Source: Undaria pinnatifida (lineage: Eukaryota; Sar; Phaeophyceae; Laminariales; Alariaceae). Taken from it: a stretch of DNA of 64,000 bases. A program made the position numbers and the translations under genes. Location of the stretch: NCBI GenBank assembly GCA_012845835.1, contig JABAKD010000026.1:9868699-9932698 (forward strand), written 5' to 3'. The notes under the pieces were generated by a model. It ran no database searches. It was not told where the DNA came from and worked only from the letters and a program-made list of their open reading frames with translations. Of the stretch, positions 23,237-34,275 are shown piece by piece; positions within the stretch are counted from its first letter, which is position 1, and every line of letters starts with the position of its first letter.

Positions 23237-24706
23237 GCATTGGTCGTGCGCCGATTGCAAGAACTCAGACGAGCTAGGAGAATCACTCCGTTCATGTTAT
23301 TCGTCGATCTCCAGATGTCATAGACCTCCGTCGACCGAAAGCGACTGTGGGCGGTGCTATCACGTTTCCGCGTATCCGAGACGACTTTGATCATTGTTGG
23401 CCAGTGCCACGAAGACATGCAAGCTCGCGTGCGTACGGACGACGGTAAACACTATGAATGGCATGACATCACTCAGGGGTTGCGGCAAGGATGTGTACAG
23501 TCGCCGCTTTTGCTTTTTCACAATACGTTTCGCCGCACAACGATACATTCCGTTCCGCCAAGTTTCAGTGAGGACCCAGACATTTTAAGGGACTTCGTGC
23601 ACCTCGACGAGGACCTCGGGGAGGGCGGGTTGGAGGTTGAGCCACTGACATGTGTACGGAGGTCAATCTGTGGTATGCTGTACGCCGACGATGCCGGCAT
23701 TGTGTTCAATTCAACGGAAAACCTTGCGAAGGCGAGTTTCATTGTGACTGTTTTCGAATCAGCATATCTCACCGTGCCCGAAACGAAAACAGAGACAATG
23801 CTTCTCCTCACACTCAACAAGGTCCTCCCTGCCCCACCGCTCGTTGTCGAAGCGGCAGGCCAGAAATATATATGCGGACGATGCATTTGCTGTACCTGGG
23901 CCGGGTCTTATCAACGCAAGCGCCGTCATCTTTCAATAAACTAACGACGGATCCGACTCGCGTAGGCATGCTACGATCGTTTCAAGCGCCTGCTACGGAC
24001 CGAGGTGATGGGCACCCTGCTGTACGGGCGTGTGGCTCAGAATCTCGGCCAGGGGTACTTCGTTGACCCACCAACGGCACTCTTAAACGTCCTCCTAACG
24101 GGTATTGGCTTCCAACGCCGACAACGCGCCGACCACCAAATATCGACCGCCAAGACCGTCAGCACAATGTGAGAGCGTTGAGACGACCACCCGCGAAAGC
24201 CACTCCCTCTTTGCGGGAGGCGTACGAAAGACGACAAACGAACGGCTGACCCATCGCGTGATGTTCGGGACGATGGGTTTTGTTGAGACAACCCGGGACC
24301 AGGCCGACCAGAAAGGAACTGGGCCCAATTTCCAGCAGACGCTTTTAAAGCATTCAAAGCCACCGAGGGGCCAACGGACAACCCCTCTTTGCTGTCAGGA
24401 GTAAAGAGTGTGCTAGGTTTGAGGGCGGCTAACAAGCGTGGAAACGGGTACCGGGGGGTTGTCGACGCGGCGGGCCGCTTCATGATGAAATCGCATATGA
24501 CCGAGGCGGATAAGAGCTGCCTAATCCACGCAACAGTGGACACCAAAAATAGCAACAAGGGGAAACAGGATGGGGGGCGTACCGATACAGCTGTGGATGA
24601 ACGCCGAATCGAAATGGTACATGGTGTGGCAAGCTACCTGTTTGACGGATATGTGGAGCGTGTTCAAGTACCTTTGTATAGCCCTAAACCCTTTAGTGAA
24701 CGGTAG
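23237..24706 (+). mobile_element. 5'-truncated LINE (reverse transcriptase tail)
   Basis: A non-LTR retrotransposon fragment. It opens in mid-RT with VVRRLQELRRARRITPFML followed by FVDLQ (the F.DL..A.D box) and VDRKRLWAVL. It continues with DITQGLRQGCVQSPLLLF and the catalytic box GMLYADDAGIV in the frame 23354-23944. Past that, in other frames, lie LLYGRVAQNLGQGYF, CESVETTTRESHSLFAG (a decayed RKRR-LFAGF box), NERLTHRVMFG, and a C-terminal part at 24389-24706 ending near GGRTDTAVDERRIEM. The 5' half (endonuclease and start of RT) is missing, as is usual for LINE insertions. Reading-frame shifts divide it into about four pieces, so it is inactive. Confidence 0.85.
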
Positions 24707-25059
24707 TGTTTTGCTTTGTTTGTATTCATCGAGATCAAACGGGGGAGCGCGAACGCGGCGGAAATGAAATTTACTTGCCGTCTTGCTTACTGTGTTCGTT
24801 TTTTTTGCCGCATTTATCTCTGTATTCCGGCGTTTTCCCTCCCAACCGGCCTTATGCCGGTATCTTCCTCTTCTTCCTGATGTTTCGTCCGTGCGATAAG
24901 TAGCTGTTCCCCTTCACCAGCGCGTAGGTTGTTTCTCTTGCAGCCGTTCTGGCTTTCTTGCATCACATTCTACAGAGCCCCTGGTGTTTTCTTTTTTAGT
25001 TTCCATTTTTTCCAGGGTAGTCCTCGGGAAAATTCCCGAGGTAATTTTCCCGTGCTGTA

Positions 25060-25240
25060 CGTCGGTCCCGGTACTCGGCGGAATACCGTCATATTTGGGC
25101 AAACCGTGTACCGCCGAAGGCGGTACCGTCAAAAATCGAAAAACCGTCAACCGTTTAAAAACTACCGTCATTTTGCAGCACCGCCATAAAAGTACCGTCA
25201 AATAAGCGAAGTACCGTTTCCCGTTTAGAAAAACCGTCAT
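25060..25240. repeat. TACCGTCAAA minisatellite, block 1
   Basis: Degenerate short-period repeat with units such as GGTACCGTCAAAAATCGAAAAACCGTC, CTACCGTCATTTTGCAGCACCGCC and AGTACCGTCAAATAAGCG. Spacing between ACCGTC motifs is about 15-30 bp. Confidence 0.8.
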
Positions 25241-25539
25241 ATTCAGAACCGACAAAGATTGTAGGGTGATGGTTTTCATTGAATGTTTTCATGTTTTAGG
25301 TTTTATTGTTTTATTGTTCACAGTAGTAGTACTGTTTTATTGTCTTATTTTGGTGCTAAATGTCTAAATGTTGTCTCGCGTGAGGCTGGTGAGTTTGTCA
25401 GCTTGACGGTTCGACGAATAGTCTAGCCTCTATTCGTCCGTTCTATATAGGTATGCAGGGACATCAGCGGGGTGGTGCCGGCATGCTTGATCGCCGCCCG
25501 GCAGGTACTGTCAAGTATTTCGTCATTCGTAATTATGTA

Positions 25540-25850
25540 TTTCTCAGTGGCGGAACCGTCATATTTCAGTACCCTCAAAAAAGTACCGTCAAATTTGGCA
25601 GTACCGGGACCGGTACCGTCGTTTTGCAGTACCGCCAAAAAAGTACCGTCAAATATCGAAAAACCGTCTACCGTCTAGAAAATACCGTCACTTTTCGATA
25701 CCGCCGAAAAAGTACCGTCAAATTCGGCGATACCGTGTACCGCCAAAAGTGGTACCGTGAGAAATCGAAATACCGTCAACCGTTTGAAAAGTACCGTCAT
25801 TTCGCAATACCGTCCGATCTGGTACCGTAAAAAAAAACGGTACCGAGGAC
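25540..25850. repeat. TACCGTCAAA minisatellite, block 2
   Basis: More copies of the same motif family as 25060-25240, including GTACCGTCAAATTTGGCAGT, CCGGTACCGTCGTTTTGCAG and GTACCGTCAAATATCGAAAA. The 125-codon open frame over this block is repeat-encoded and not a gene. Confidence 0.85.
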
Positions 25851-26308
25851 TACCTTGATTTTTTCTTACGTTATGGTCTCGCTCGTTATATTGTGCTGTC
25901 GTGCCCGGTACGCCGGCATTCCACTTGCTTTATATTAATTCGTCATCGAGATTGTTTAGGTTACCCTGTATCACACATACTTTGTATTACTCTAGGATGA
26001 ATAATGAGCACGGACGCAGGATGTACTCAACACACATAACGAACGATCTACTGGTCATGCTACCGGCTGTGCTGTAGTTTTTTTCATGATGCTGGGAAGT
26101 TTAGGAGTATGAACAAGAGGTATTGTTGCAGAACGGAAAATTGCACCGCAGCAAACATCACCGCATGGTATCAGTACACATGGCAGGGAGCCCAGCGACC
26201 GGTTCCTACCCTCGACGCTGACTACCGACTGCGTAGAGGCTGCTCTGCTGTTGCTGCTTCTGCTGTGTGGGTGACTGCGGCGCGATTTTCTGTCACTCTT
26301 TCTCGTGG

Positions 26309-26374
26309 GTTGATGATGTGCTCAACTGCTGTTGATCATGTGCTCAACTGCTGTTGATGACGTGCTCAACTGCT
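26309..26374 (+). repeat. 22-bp direct repeat x3
   Basis: Three nearly perfect head-to-tail copies of GTTGATGATGTGCTCAACTG plus CT, differing at only one or two bases each. A recent local expansion inside the 6.6-kb element. Confidence 0.95.
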
Positions 26375-26932
26375 GGTAGCGACAAAACAGTTTGAAGGCT
26401 CTGATTACAATAATGTTTGCTGTATGTGGAGAAATTGGTTAGATTGGGTTTAATGCCATAGCAGGGGCAGACGGGACGGAGATTAAAAACAATATTAAAC
26501 GATTTATATTGCACACCTAGGACGGGTCATCGATTACCACGTCATGATGTACAGCAGCAATAGATATTTAAAAGCAAAATCCGTGTTCCCGATCTTGTCG
26601 ATCTTGTGTGTAATTTGATGATAAATTATGAAATTCTCGAGTCTTTCCGTGAGCACTCCTGGTCATCTGAGCGATGTCTGGCGAACCACAAACATCCGGC
26701 TGTATCGTCTAGTTGCAGACCAAGGGTTGCATCTGTGCCGTCATTTTTCCAAGCCCGGAAGTGGCCGATACACCGATGGTGTGACATGGGAAACGGCCGC
26801 GAAAGCAGGCCACAAGGAGGGTTTGGGAGGAGGGTAAATGGAGTCTTCAAAACGGTGGAGACCGGCTTCTTCAAGAGTGGTGACCGGCTGCTTAAGGGTT
26901 AGAGACGGGCTGATCCCAGGTGAAGAAAGACA

Positions 26933-27655
26933 CACCGTGTCTCTGGTCTGCCTTCCTTGGTGTCGCCCTCCTGTCTTCCGATCTCCGAGATTTTGAAATT
27001 CAACCTATTCGCGGGTTTTCATGTACCGGTGTGGCTTTTTTCGTCATTGAGCAGACTGCTGAAAAGATTCAAAAACGCCGAAAGGCCACACTACTACTGC
27101 TGCTGTTGGTGGGCCGCAAACAGGCTTTGCTGCGAGCGAGGGGTCGCTCCGGTAGAGTCTTCCGCACCTGTGGCGTTGGCATGGGTGGAGTGCTTGTGGC
27201 GCGTTGGGTTTGCGTGTTAGCCACAGCTCGTCGGTCTCCAAAGAACGTGAGGCGAGCCTTCTGATTTCGAAAATTGTTTGCTGGCTGTCACGTGTTCTTA
27301 TCGAAGAGCTAAATTTGCGCCGCTTCGGGAACTCTTGATGACGCATCAAGCTGTCTGCCAATGGCAATCCCGCAGAGCGTCCACCAGGAACCTGGCAGCT
27401 CCTTCGGGAGAGTGCTTGAGTGTTGTGGATGCCGTCTGGTGTGTCCGGGATGCCCTGTTTAAGATGATGTGTGCCTCGATGTGATGGTGTTCTGGCCGCC
27501 TGGTCGATTGATCAATTTGTTTCTATGGGATTCTACTATGCTATTTTTCCCTCGCAAACAAGGCCATCACCCTACATTAACAAAGTTATTATTTTCTTGA
27601 CGATTTTTTCCCCCACAAGCCAAATTACAATTTAAAATCCTTAATGCAAGTAGCT
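26933..27655 (-). repeat. right terminal inverted repeat of the 6.6-kb element
   Basis: Reverse-complement partner of 21034-21684. It carries TAACAAAGTTATTATTTTC, TGTCCGGGATGCCCTG, GCGTTGGCATGGGTGGAGTG and CTGCCTTCCTTGGTGTCG, each the complement of blocks in the left arm. The last bases are GCAAGTAGCT, then TATA. Confidence 0.85.
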
Positions 27656-28489
27656 TATACTCGTAGATTCAATCGCTCGTTGATCGATAGAGATTTATCA
27701 TCAATTAGGCGATGCTTTGCGTGTATAAGAGTATACAGTGGGAACAAAGATCAAGGTTATTTTGCGAGAAGGAGAGGATGCGGTCCCCGTATCCCCCTCT
27801 GATATTTTTGAAGATGTGTTACAGTGCCCCCTTCGACGACTGCAACCCTTGCGTAACTCGTAACCGTTGCTATTAGTAAGCTCAAAAAAACATCTTGCCT
27901 AGCATCATCGACGTTCGCAGGTACCCTGGACGTTCGACGAGGATGATTATTCACAACGAGCGGTCTCCTTTAGCGGGATCAAACGAGCCATTTAGAACTA
28001 CCTCCATTGCGCGGTTTCGACGATGAGGCGGGTTAAAACGGAACGCTAGACCGTTCTTCGAGAGCTTTCAGCTATGGTGGTACTATGGGTAACAGCAGAT
28101 GGGAGACTGCACAAAGTAATGCCTTGGGACTAGATGTTGGAACTAATTAGTATTGCGCCGATCGATGTATCGGCTAGAGGGGAGCGAACAAGGACGTACC
28201 GCCAGAGTAACGGCGGACAGTAGTAATTGCATTGCTACAGCCGCAAGGGATGACGAGCGATCCGGCATATTTTCGTGGTACTGACTCAGGCTTGTTGCTC
28301 CCTGCTTTCAATACTCTAATCCCCCAATTTTTGCTTCGGTCTATCTTGGGGCTTGTTTTGATTTCTAATTGGTACTGTTCTGGGTACCTTTTTTTTCCCC
28401 TCGTGTTTCTTTTTCGTTGTTAAGAAAGAGGCATAAGCCGCGCGTGTATAATCTTCGGCCCCAAGTACTGGCCGAAAAACTGTACATTT
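27656..28489 (+). repeat. repeat unit B, copy 2, segment 3
   Basis: Continues the alignment with copy 1 at 6460-7235: ACTCGTAGATTCA, GGGAACAAAGATCAAGG, ATGGTGGTACTATGGGTA, GCAGATGGGAGACT, AACGGCGGACA and GAAAGAGGCATAAG. It is interrupted at 28490 by a MITE. Confidence 0.8.
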
Positions 28490-29314
28490 CGCGGGTTCCA
28501 CGCTAAAGATGACTATTTTTTGAGGGGGTTCCGCGAAATTTCACCATAACCCCCCCGACCGTCGAAACGTTTGGCGCAGGATCCTGCCATGAAGTCATGA
28601 TGCTGGGGACAATTCAAGGGGAATATTCCTTCGTCTTGCCCGGGTTTCAATGAATGCAACATAGTATTTTCCGGTAGCTATGAATCGTAACGCAGAACCC
28701 GGGGATGGTGTTCCTGGTTTTAAAAACGACGAGTTTGAACCTGACAATTTCAGGCCATGGTAATTTTTGGGCGGGGATGACAAACCCAGTGTCAGATCTT
28801 AATAAAATTAATATAGTGCAAAGCTATAGCGACTAATGTCGCGTGGTGACTTTGCCACCGCGCCGCGGCGAAAAACGTCGAAGGGCACAACATGTTTACA
28901 ATCGCCTGCACGCCAATACTTACAGAAAAACACGAAACTTCGACAAAAGCTTGTCACACACCACACCCTGCCCGCCCTACCCCGCTTCAGGTACACTCGC
29001 CTTTCGCGGTAACCGCTGGGCCCTCCAGGCCCCGGCCGCTCACCATACTTCAAGGCACCGTCCGGGCACGAGTTTTGGTCTGACTAACTTTCTAAGTGGC
29101 TCTACCCCCTCTAATTCGGCCAAGCGGAAACGAATGGCGAAATGACCTCGAAAAAAATGTTCGGGAACCCGGCGAAGGAAAACTTTTTTCTTCTTGTCTG
29201 TTTCTGGACGTCTTATTTTGAGCGTTTTGGAACGATACACGGGGTCGGTTTTTTATTTCATGTTTCTTCGAGCCCGGAAAAGACTTTCATCTTTAGCGCG
29301 GACCCCCGCCATTT
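28486..29314. mobile_element. MITE-like element, ATTT target duplication
   Basis: An 821-bp element (28490-29310) with terminal inverted repeats of about 28 bp. The left end is CGCGGGTTCCACGCTAAAG; the right end, complemented, is GGCGGGGGTCCGCGCTAAAG. ATTT flanks both sides (28486-28489, 29311-29314). Joining the flanks gives GTACATTTGGCAT, which resembles copy 1 of unit B (GTACACCGAGCATTGGCAT). There is no coding potential, so it must have been moved in trans. Confidence 0.75.
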
Positions 29315-30504
29315 GGCATATATTTCTGTTTCCCCTATGATTGTTTTTTTTTGGAGTATCTTCTTCTCTTTGCGTCCTTTTCTGTAGTTTATGTTTTTCT
29401 TCGTTATGCTTCGTACGAGTATGTTCCTACACTTCGTGTTTTCAGGCGGGTACACGTTCCGCTTCGTGTATCCAGTACGCGCATGGCTAAACGTCGGTAC
29501 GTGGTTTGTCATGAATATCGCCGTCTCGTCTGCGACCACAAAGCTTGTATGAGTCGTATGTTATGAGGGCGATCAACCGGCTCGGGCACTGGATGCTTAG
29601 ATGCTCATGGTTGAAGTATAGCATATAATAATGTGAATAAAACACTGTAACTAGCGATAGGAAAGGCATCTGCTCCGCCATCCCCACCAGCCATTGGTTT
29701 GGTGGACGCTACAGATCGCGAGTGTGCAAGGTGTCCCAAGAGATACGCAGAGAAGCACACATTCTAAATAACTGGAGAAACCGCCACATCCGCTTTATTC
29801 AGGAAGATGACTGAGCCCTGTAATAAGTAACGCGAAGGTTGTTTTTCCCCAACACCGGTATGGTTATCATGCACTTTTTATTTCCCGCCCATCATGTTGA
29901 AGTTTTCCTCACAGCTAGGTCCTTCCACCGCGGCCGAAATTCCTACCCGCCGCGACCTCAATAATTTATGGCGGGTAGGGTTCACCATGATCCGTGCTTG
30001 TCCACCTACATCTAATTCATCCAACACGCGCTTTTCGCGCTATCTTCAGAGACGGAGGAAGAAGACTCGTATATTTCGCAAATTGTTTTCATCAAGGTTC
30101 TGAAATTCCGTAAAAAAAAAATGAAAATAAACATGTACTAACCAGTGACATGATACGAGACTACCAGATACACTGGCAAGGAATCTGATGAATCCAACCA
30201 TATGGTTTGTCGGATGGGAAATAAAATGAGGAATTATGACGTTCACTGTTTGAACAATACCATACAAACGCAGCCCGCTGCCAAACAGAAATCACGTTCG
30301 AGTATTATAGTCGAGGTATTTCTTTACAGGCCTATATTTTTGCTCTTTAACCGAGAGAAAACATGCCCCAAATACGGATAATCAAACACACACTTGTATC
30401 ATTAATAGAGATGGTACCTATGGTCATCAATACGCTTCTTGATAACACTTAGAAGTAATCTCGTAGTATATACATTGCGAGTCACTAGTACAACAGACAG
30501 TTTT
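29315..30504 (+). repeat. repeat unit B, copy 2, segment 4 and following DNA
   Basis: 29315-29890 aligns with 7240-7960 (CTTCGTACGAGT, GTACGYGCATGGC, GAGTGTGCAAGGTGTCCCA). 30340-30504 aligns with 60360-60515 (TACATTGCGAGT..CTAGTACAACAGRCAGTTTT). No gene is seen in 29890-30340. Confidence 0.7.
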
Positions 30505-30692
30505 ATTTTGGCTCAAGAACTGTGGAATAAATTTACGCAGTAAAATGATGCCTGTAAGGCACCCACATGGTACAATGGGATAACCTACTCCCAGAACTGA
30601 ACATGGAAAAACACCCTTCGGGCTAACACGCTACGTTTACGTTTCGGCCCCGTACCGCCGAGAAAAACGGAAACCCTGGCCCCACTTTTCTG
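30505..30692 (-). repeat. PAT/Ngaro-like terminal repeat B2
   Basis: Matches B1 at 31010-31198 with about four differences. It runs from ATTTTGGCTCAAGAAC to CTGGCCCCACTTTTCT. A (C)n tract of about 20 bases lies in the 30693-30780 spacer. Confidence 0.9.
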
Positions 30693-30780
30693 CTACTATG
30701 TTACACTTATATTATACTAAAAACCTTACTGCCCCCCCCCCCCCCCCCCTCTCTTGAGCGTTAGGGTGGGACGGTGGGGA

Positions 30781-31000
30781 AAAAACGATCAAACCCGAAA
30801 TATGAAACCGATGCTCGCTGCACCTCCCCTTGCGTCTGCGTGTTGCTCTGCAGTTCGTTTCGCTGCTTGCATGGAAGTGTCAAGCTCCCACGGCACTTTC
30901 ACCGAAAGCCTTCCACTATAATACAACCCCTCTCCCCTTCCACATTCTTGCCTCCTCAAATTGCACAAACTCCATATTCGAAATGAATTTGAATATATTT
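30781..31000 (-). repeat. PAT/Ngaro-like terminal repeat A2
   Basis: Matches A1 at 37169-37388 with only two or three differences. It contains CCGATGCTCGCTGCACC and ends GAATTTGAATATAT. Adjacent to B1, as the circular-intermediate model for these elements requires. Confidence 0.9.
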
Positions 31001-31009
31001 ATTTGTTAT

Positions 31010-31198
31010 ATTTTGGCTCAAGAATTGTGGAATTAATTTACGCAGTAAAATGATGCCTGTAAGGCACCCACATGGTACAATGGGATAACCTACTCCCAGA
31101 ACTAAACATGGAAAAACACCCTTCGGGCTAACCCGCTACGTTTACGTTTCGGCCCCGTACCGCCGAGAAAAACGGAAACCCTGGCCCCACTTTTCTCC
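31010..31198 (-). repeat. PAT/Ngaro-like repeat B1
   Basis: Partner of B2. It sits between the tyrosine recombinase region and A2. It includes AAGGCACCCACATGGTAC and TTTACGTTTCGGCCCCG. Confidence 0.9.
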
Positions 31199-31251
31199 AT
31201 TGGGCAAGCCCGAATATCTCTGAAACTTATCTTGTTACTTCTCTTCCCGCC

Positions 31252-32286
31252 TTACCTTCTTAGAGCTTCTGACCCAAAGTCTGCCCCCTCCCCTCCCGCT
31301 CTTACGTAAACCATGAACGCCAGAGACTTCCACCTCCCCGCTCTTTGGATCTGAATGTCCGAAGCACCTTGTGCCGCCAACTGCGTAGCCCCACCAATCC
31401 TACCTGAGTGTAAGGCGTACTGCGTCGGGTCTCTCCCCAAACTACTGACCATCCGCCTCAAGGCCTTCGTCGCTACCGCACGCGAGATAACCTTTCACCC
31501 GCTTGCCGTGCGTGTCTGCATGAGTGGTGCTGACCCGCTCAATTCGGGGTGAAGGTCTAGCAGGTCCAGAATTATTTCCAGGGCCCCGTAACCACTCACA
31601 CCCCTCGTCGCTTGATCCTTCCCTACCGTTACGCTCGTCCTGGTAACCGTTTCTCCCAAACTCTTGTTGTCTGACTTGGACGCGCGGAACGTCACTTCTA
31701 CTCTGTCCGCTATGCGCCTGTCATCCCACGCCAGTTGCGACGCTCCCGCAAAAAAAACCAAGTCCCTTCTCGTCAGACGAAAGTCCGGGTGTACCAGGCC
31801 ATTACCAAACGCCCAAATTTCCGAGGCTCTGCACAATAGATGAAACGACAAAGCGAGACCGCACCACACTACCCACCCTTCGGTCTCTACACCGGCCACG
31901 CACCCCCTCCCCTTGGTTAGCAGTTCCCACGACAGAGGTTTCCTTACCTTGGGGCGTACCTCCGACTTACCGTGTGCTCTGTCGATTCCTTTCCCTACTG
32001 CTGTCACCATGCAGTGTGAAGTGGGCAATTCCCAACCCTCAAACATTCTGTGGAAATACTTGATCGCTGTTAGGTAACCCCGAACCGTCTGACTCTGGTT
32101 TTTGAAGCTAAAGCATCGCAACGCCATGAATTTCGTCAGCTCTGTAACTGCCGCATCGACTCCGTCTCTTTCTAACAGCCACGCCCCCTTCCCTTCTATC
32201 GCCCTGAGACGGAACCACGTTTTCCATTGATTCCAGTACACCTTTTGCGTGCTTCCCCCCACCGAGGCCAACGCTAGGGTCTCCAC
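31252..32286 (-). CDS. tyrosine recombinase region of the PAT/Ngaro-like element
   Basis: Phage-type tyrosine recombinase. The N-terminal part has SAM-like text (YWNQWKTWFRLRAIEGKG and FKNQSQTVRGYLTAIKYF). The catalytic part includes a core Arg neighbourhood in LLCRASEIW and the box HSGRIGGATQLAAQGASDIQ, followed by RAGRWKSLAFMVYVR with the candidate nucleophile Tyr. In living relatives this enzyme inserts a circular cDNA. It lies last in the coding order, as is normal for PAT/Ngaro. Part of an element with about one break. Confidence 0.85.
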
Positions 32287-32359
32287 CAGTCTTTTCGCCT
32301 CGTCCTCATTCCCTCCCTCTCCCGCGTATTATCCTGCTCGGAGGGGTTTGAGCAAGTGG

Positions 32360-34201
32360 TCATGATTCTGCTGTTCGTGTCGTCGCATCCCATACATCGT
32401 CATCCATGTACTCTGTGGGAAAATTGGGCTGTAGAATTGTCTTGAAAAATCCGCACCCGCTCTGACCTATACTTTGCTCTCTCCATTCCCCGTGTACGAG
32501 GGGCTGCAGGTTGCGCGCGATCTGTTCTTTTGGCCATCTTGAAATGCCGTCAGCCACCACATTCTGCACACCGGGAATATGTTTTGCGTCATGGGTCCAA
32601 CCGCTCGTGATTTCCAGTCTACCCAGTAATCTCATGGCTAGGGCCGCACGTCTGTTACGTGATCCTCCACATCTGTTAATCCACGACACTGCTGCCACGT
32701 TGTCTCCTCTCAACAGTACTGGATCTCCTGGCGTTTTCGGCCTATCTTTCAAAAGGACTTGTGTCACGTACGCTGTCATTACCATGCCACACAGTTCGAG
32801 CAAGTTGATCGTTATTGCGTCCTCGCCCTTTGTCACCACCTGTTTTCGCAGAAGCTCGGACAGCCGGTGGTTCAGATCGTATCTCCAATACACCTGGAGC
32901 TCTGGGCAAAACCCCCCGACTGCAGTAAAGCTTGCGTCTGAGTAGTATCGTCGTAAGGCAGTTCGTTGTACGTGTGCGTAAAAAGGTGCTCCAAGCGACT
33001 CCCCGGCGTTAACCAAGTTGTGGTCGATTGCCCACTTCCAGAAGGCAATATCATTGTGGAACTCCCAGCCCAGTTTAACTACTCTCCGCGTCCGTTTTTT
33101 CGACTTAGCTATTTTGTGAAGATCGGTCAAACGTAAAAGCTGCCAGACAAAGTATCTTCCCGCTCTGACGACATACGTGAGGTTCCATAATTTCCCGGCC
33201 ATGCTGAGAACGGCCTGCGCGCCTGCATGCGTTTTGCTACTCGGCCACTCAAGTTCTAGGAGTAGTCTAATCGCTTCTATCATTTCCTTAGTGACAGAGA
33301 TTCGCATGGTGTGGGTGCTGATGGTAAAACCGAGAGCATCTACAGTTGAATTCCAATTCGTGCTCTTCTTCGGGGCAAGAATTGGAGTTTCACCTTTTTC
33401 GCCTGGTCCAAATAATCTTACGTTATCTGATGCGAGAGAAGCCGACGCTATGAGGGCTGTCTGATCTGAAGCGTTGAGCTGCACGCTGGCCATAATATAA
33501 TCATCAACGTACACGGACGTTAGAAACGGTTCGCTTGGCCCGCCCCTTTTCGGGGAGTTAACTCTTACTCCGGTCGGAATCCGGGTTGGACTTCCGTTCT
33601 CCCACGGCTTCACGATTTTGACGTGTGACATCATGGCCTTTCCTTCTGGTAGGATAACGGCGCTATTTACCGTAGTGTTACAGTGGGCGTGTTCGGCCGC
33701 TGCGGCCAAGAGGCCCCAGTACCCTGGCAAGGCTGCCCATCCAAAGGTGAGTCTGAAATCCGATACCAACACATCGTCTACCACGTAACAAAAGTTCCGT
33801 GCCTGGTGCGGTGTAATTCTAACATTCCTGAAAGCGTCAGTTACGTCTGCCTTTGCCAACAGTATACGACAATTGGGGAACCTTATTCGAAGGTGTGTTA
33901 GAGCCTTTAGAAGTGCGGGGAGGGCGTCACCACAGAGACATTTTGGTACCTCTTCAGTTTGTGTGTCTCTGTTCAGTCCCCCCTTCTCCCCCCTGGCCGC
34001 TCCGGCCTCAAACGAGTAGTCGTTAATGATTCTGACCTTGTGTGTGACCACCGCCCCCAGAGGTGCCACCCGCAGCCCTTTTAAAGAGGCAGCGGATTCT
34101 CTTTCAAACACGAGCACTCGATTTTGCCTAATATCTTCATACAGTTTTGTCCAAACTAGGTCCATGTGTTCTGCCACGGTGCCGTGATTTCCATACTGCA
34201 T
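32360..34201 (-). CDS. reverse transcriptase/RNase H of the PAT/Ngaro-like element
   Basis: Open frame of 613 codons. RT landmarks in order: VRIINDYSFEA, LLAKADVTDAFRNVRI, FGWAALPGYWG, the catalytic box SVYVDDYIMA, and LGFTISTHTMRISVTKE. RNase H follows with YYSDASFTAVGGF, INLLELCGMVMTAY and LLRGDNVAAVSWINRCGG, then HIPGVQNVVADGISRWP. The VDD form and the RH pattern are typical of DIRS-order elements. I see no separate methyltransferase-type domain, which favours PAT/Ngaro over DIRS1 proper. Confidence 0.9.
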   Translation of the reverse strand: MQYGNHGTVAEHMDLVWTKLYEDIRQNRVLVFERESAASLKGLRVAPLGAVVTHKVRIINDYSFEAGAARGEKGGLNRDTQTEEVPKCLCGDALPALLKALTHLRIRFPNCRILLAKADVTDAFRNVRITPHQARNFCYVVDDVLVSDFRLTFGWAALPGYWGLLAAAAEHAHCNTTVNSAVILPEGKAMMSHVKIVKPWENGSPTRIPTGVRVNSPKRGGPSEPFLTSVYVDDYIMASVQLNASDQTALIASASLASDNVRLFGPGEKGETPILAPKKSTNWNSTVDALGFTISTHTMRISVTKEMIEAIRLLLELEWPSSKTHAGAQAVLSMAGKLWNLTYVVRAGRYFVWQLLRLTDLHKIAKSKKRTRRVVKLGWEFHNDIAFWKWAIDHNLVNAGESLGAPFYAHVQRTALRRYYSDASFTAVGGFCPELQVYWRYDLNHRLSELLRKQVVTKGEDAITINLLELCGMVMTAYVTQVLLKDRPKTPGDPVLLRGDNVAAVSWINRCGGSRNRRAALAMRLLGRLEITSGWTHDAKHIPGVQNVVADGISRWPKEQIARNLQPLVHGEWREQSIGQSGCGFFKTILQPNFPTEYMDDDVWDATTRTAES

Positions 34202-34275
34202 TGCTCTGGTTGGGTCGAGGTCCGTGGCCGATGTTTTTACCGGGACGCCATTCTTGATAATGTCTACGAGCTCCG

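Larger units (their letters stand above)
21030..27659. mobile_element. 6.6-kb DNA transposon with ~0.7-kb terminal inverted repeats
   Basis: The element (21034-27655) begins AGCTACTTGCATTAAGG and ends with the exact complement. It is flanked by TATA at 21030-21033 and 27656-27659. Because TATA is a palindrome, the true duplication may be TA or TATA. Removing it leaves GGTATACTCGTAGATTCA, which matches the uninterrupted sister repeat at about 6459 (GCATACTCGTAGATTCA), so the boundaries are well supported. Inside are a LINE tail, two minisatellite blocks and unidentified DNA. I see no recognisable transposase, so it is probably non-autonomous or decayed. The very long TIRs resemble foldback, MULE or large TA-target elements, but the superfamily cannot be assigned by eye. 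Confidence 0.85.

Noticed and set aside
26309-26374. CRISPR-like direct repeats
   Set aside because: Three contiguous 22-bp copies without spacers: a simple tandem repeat.
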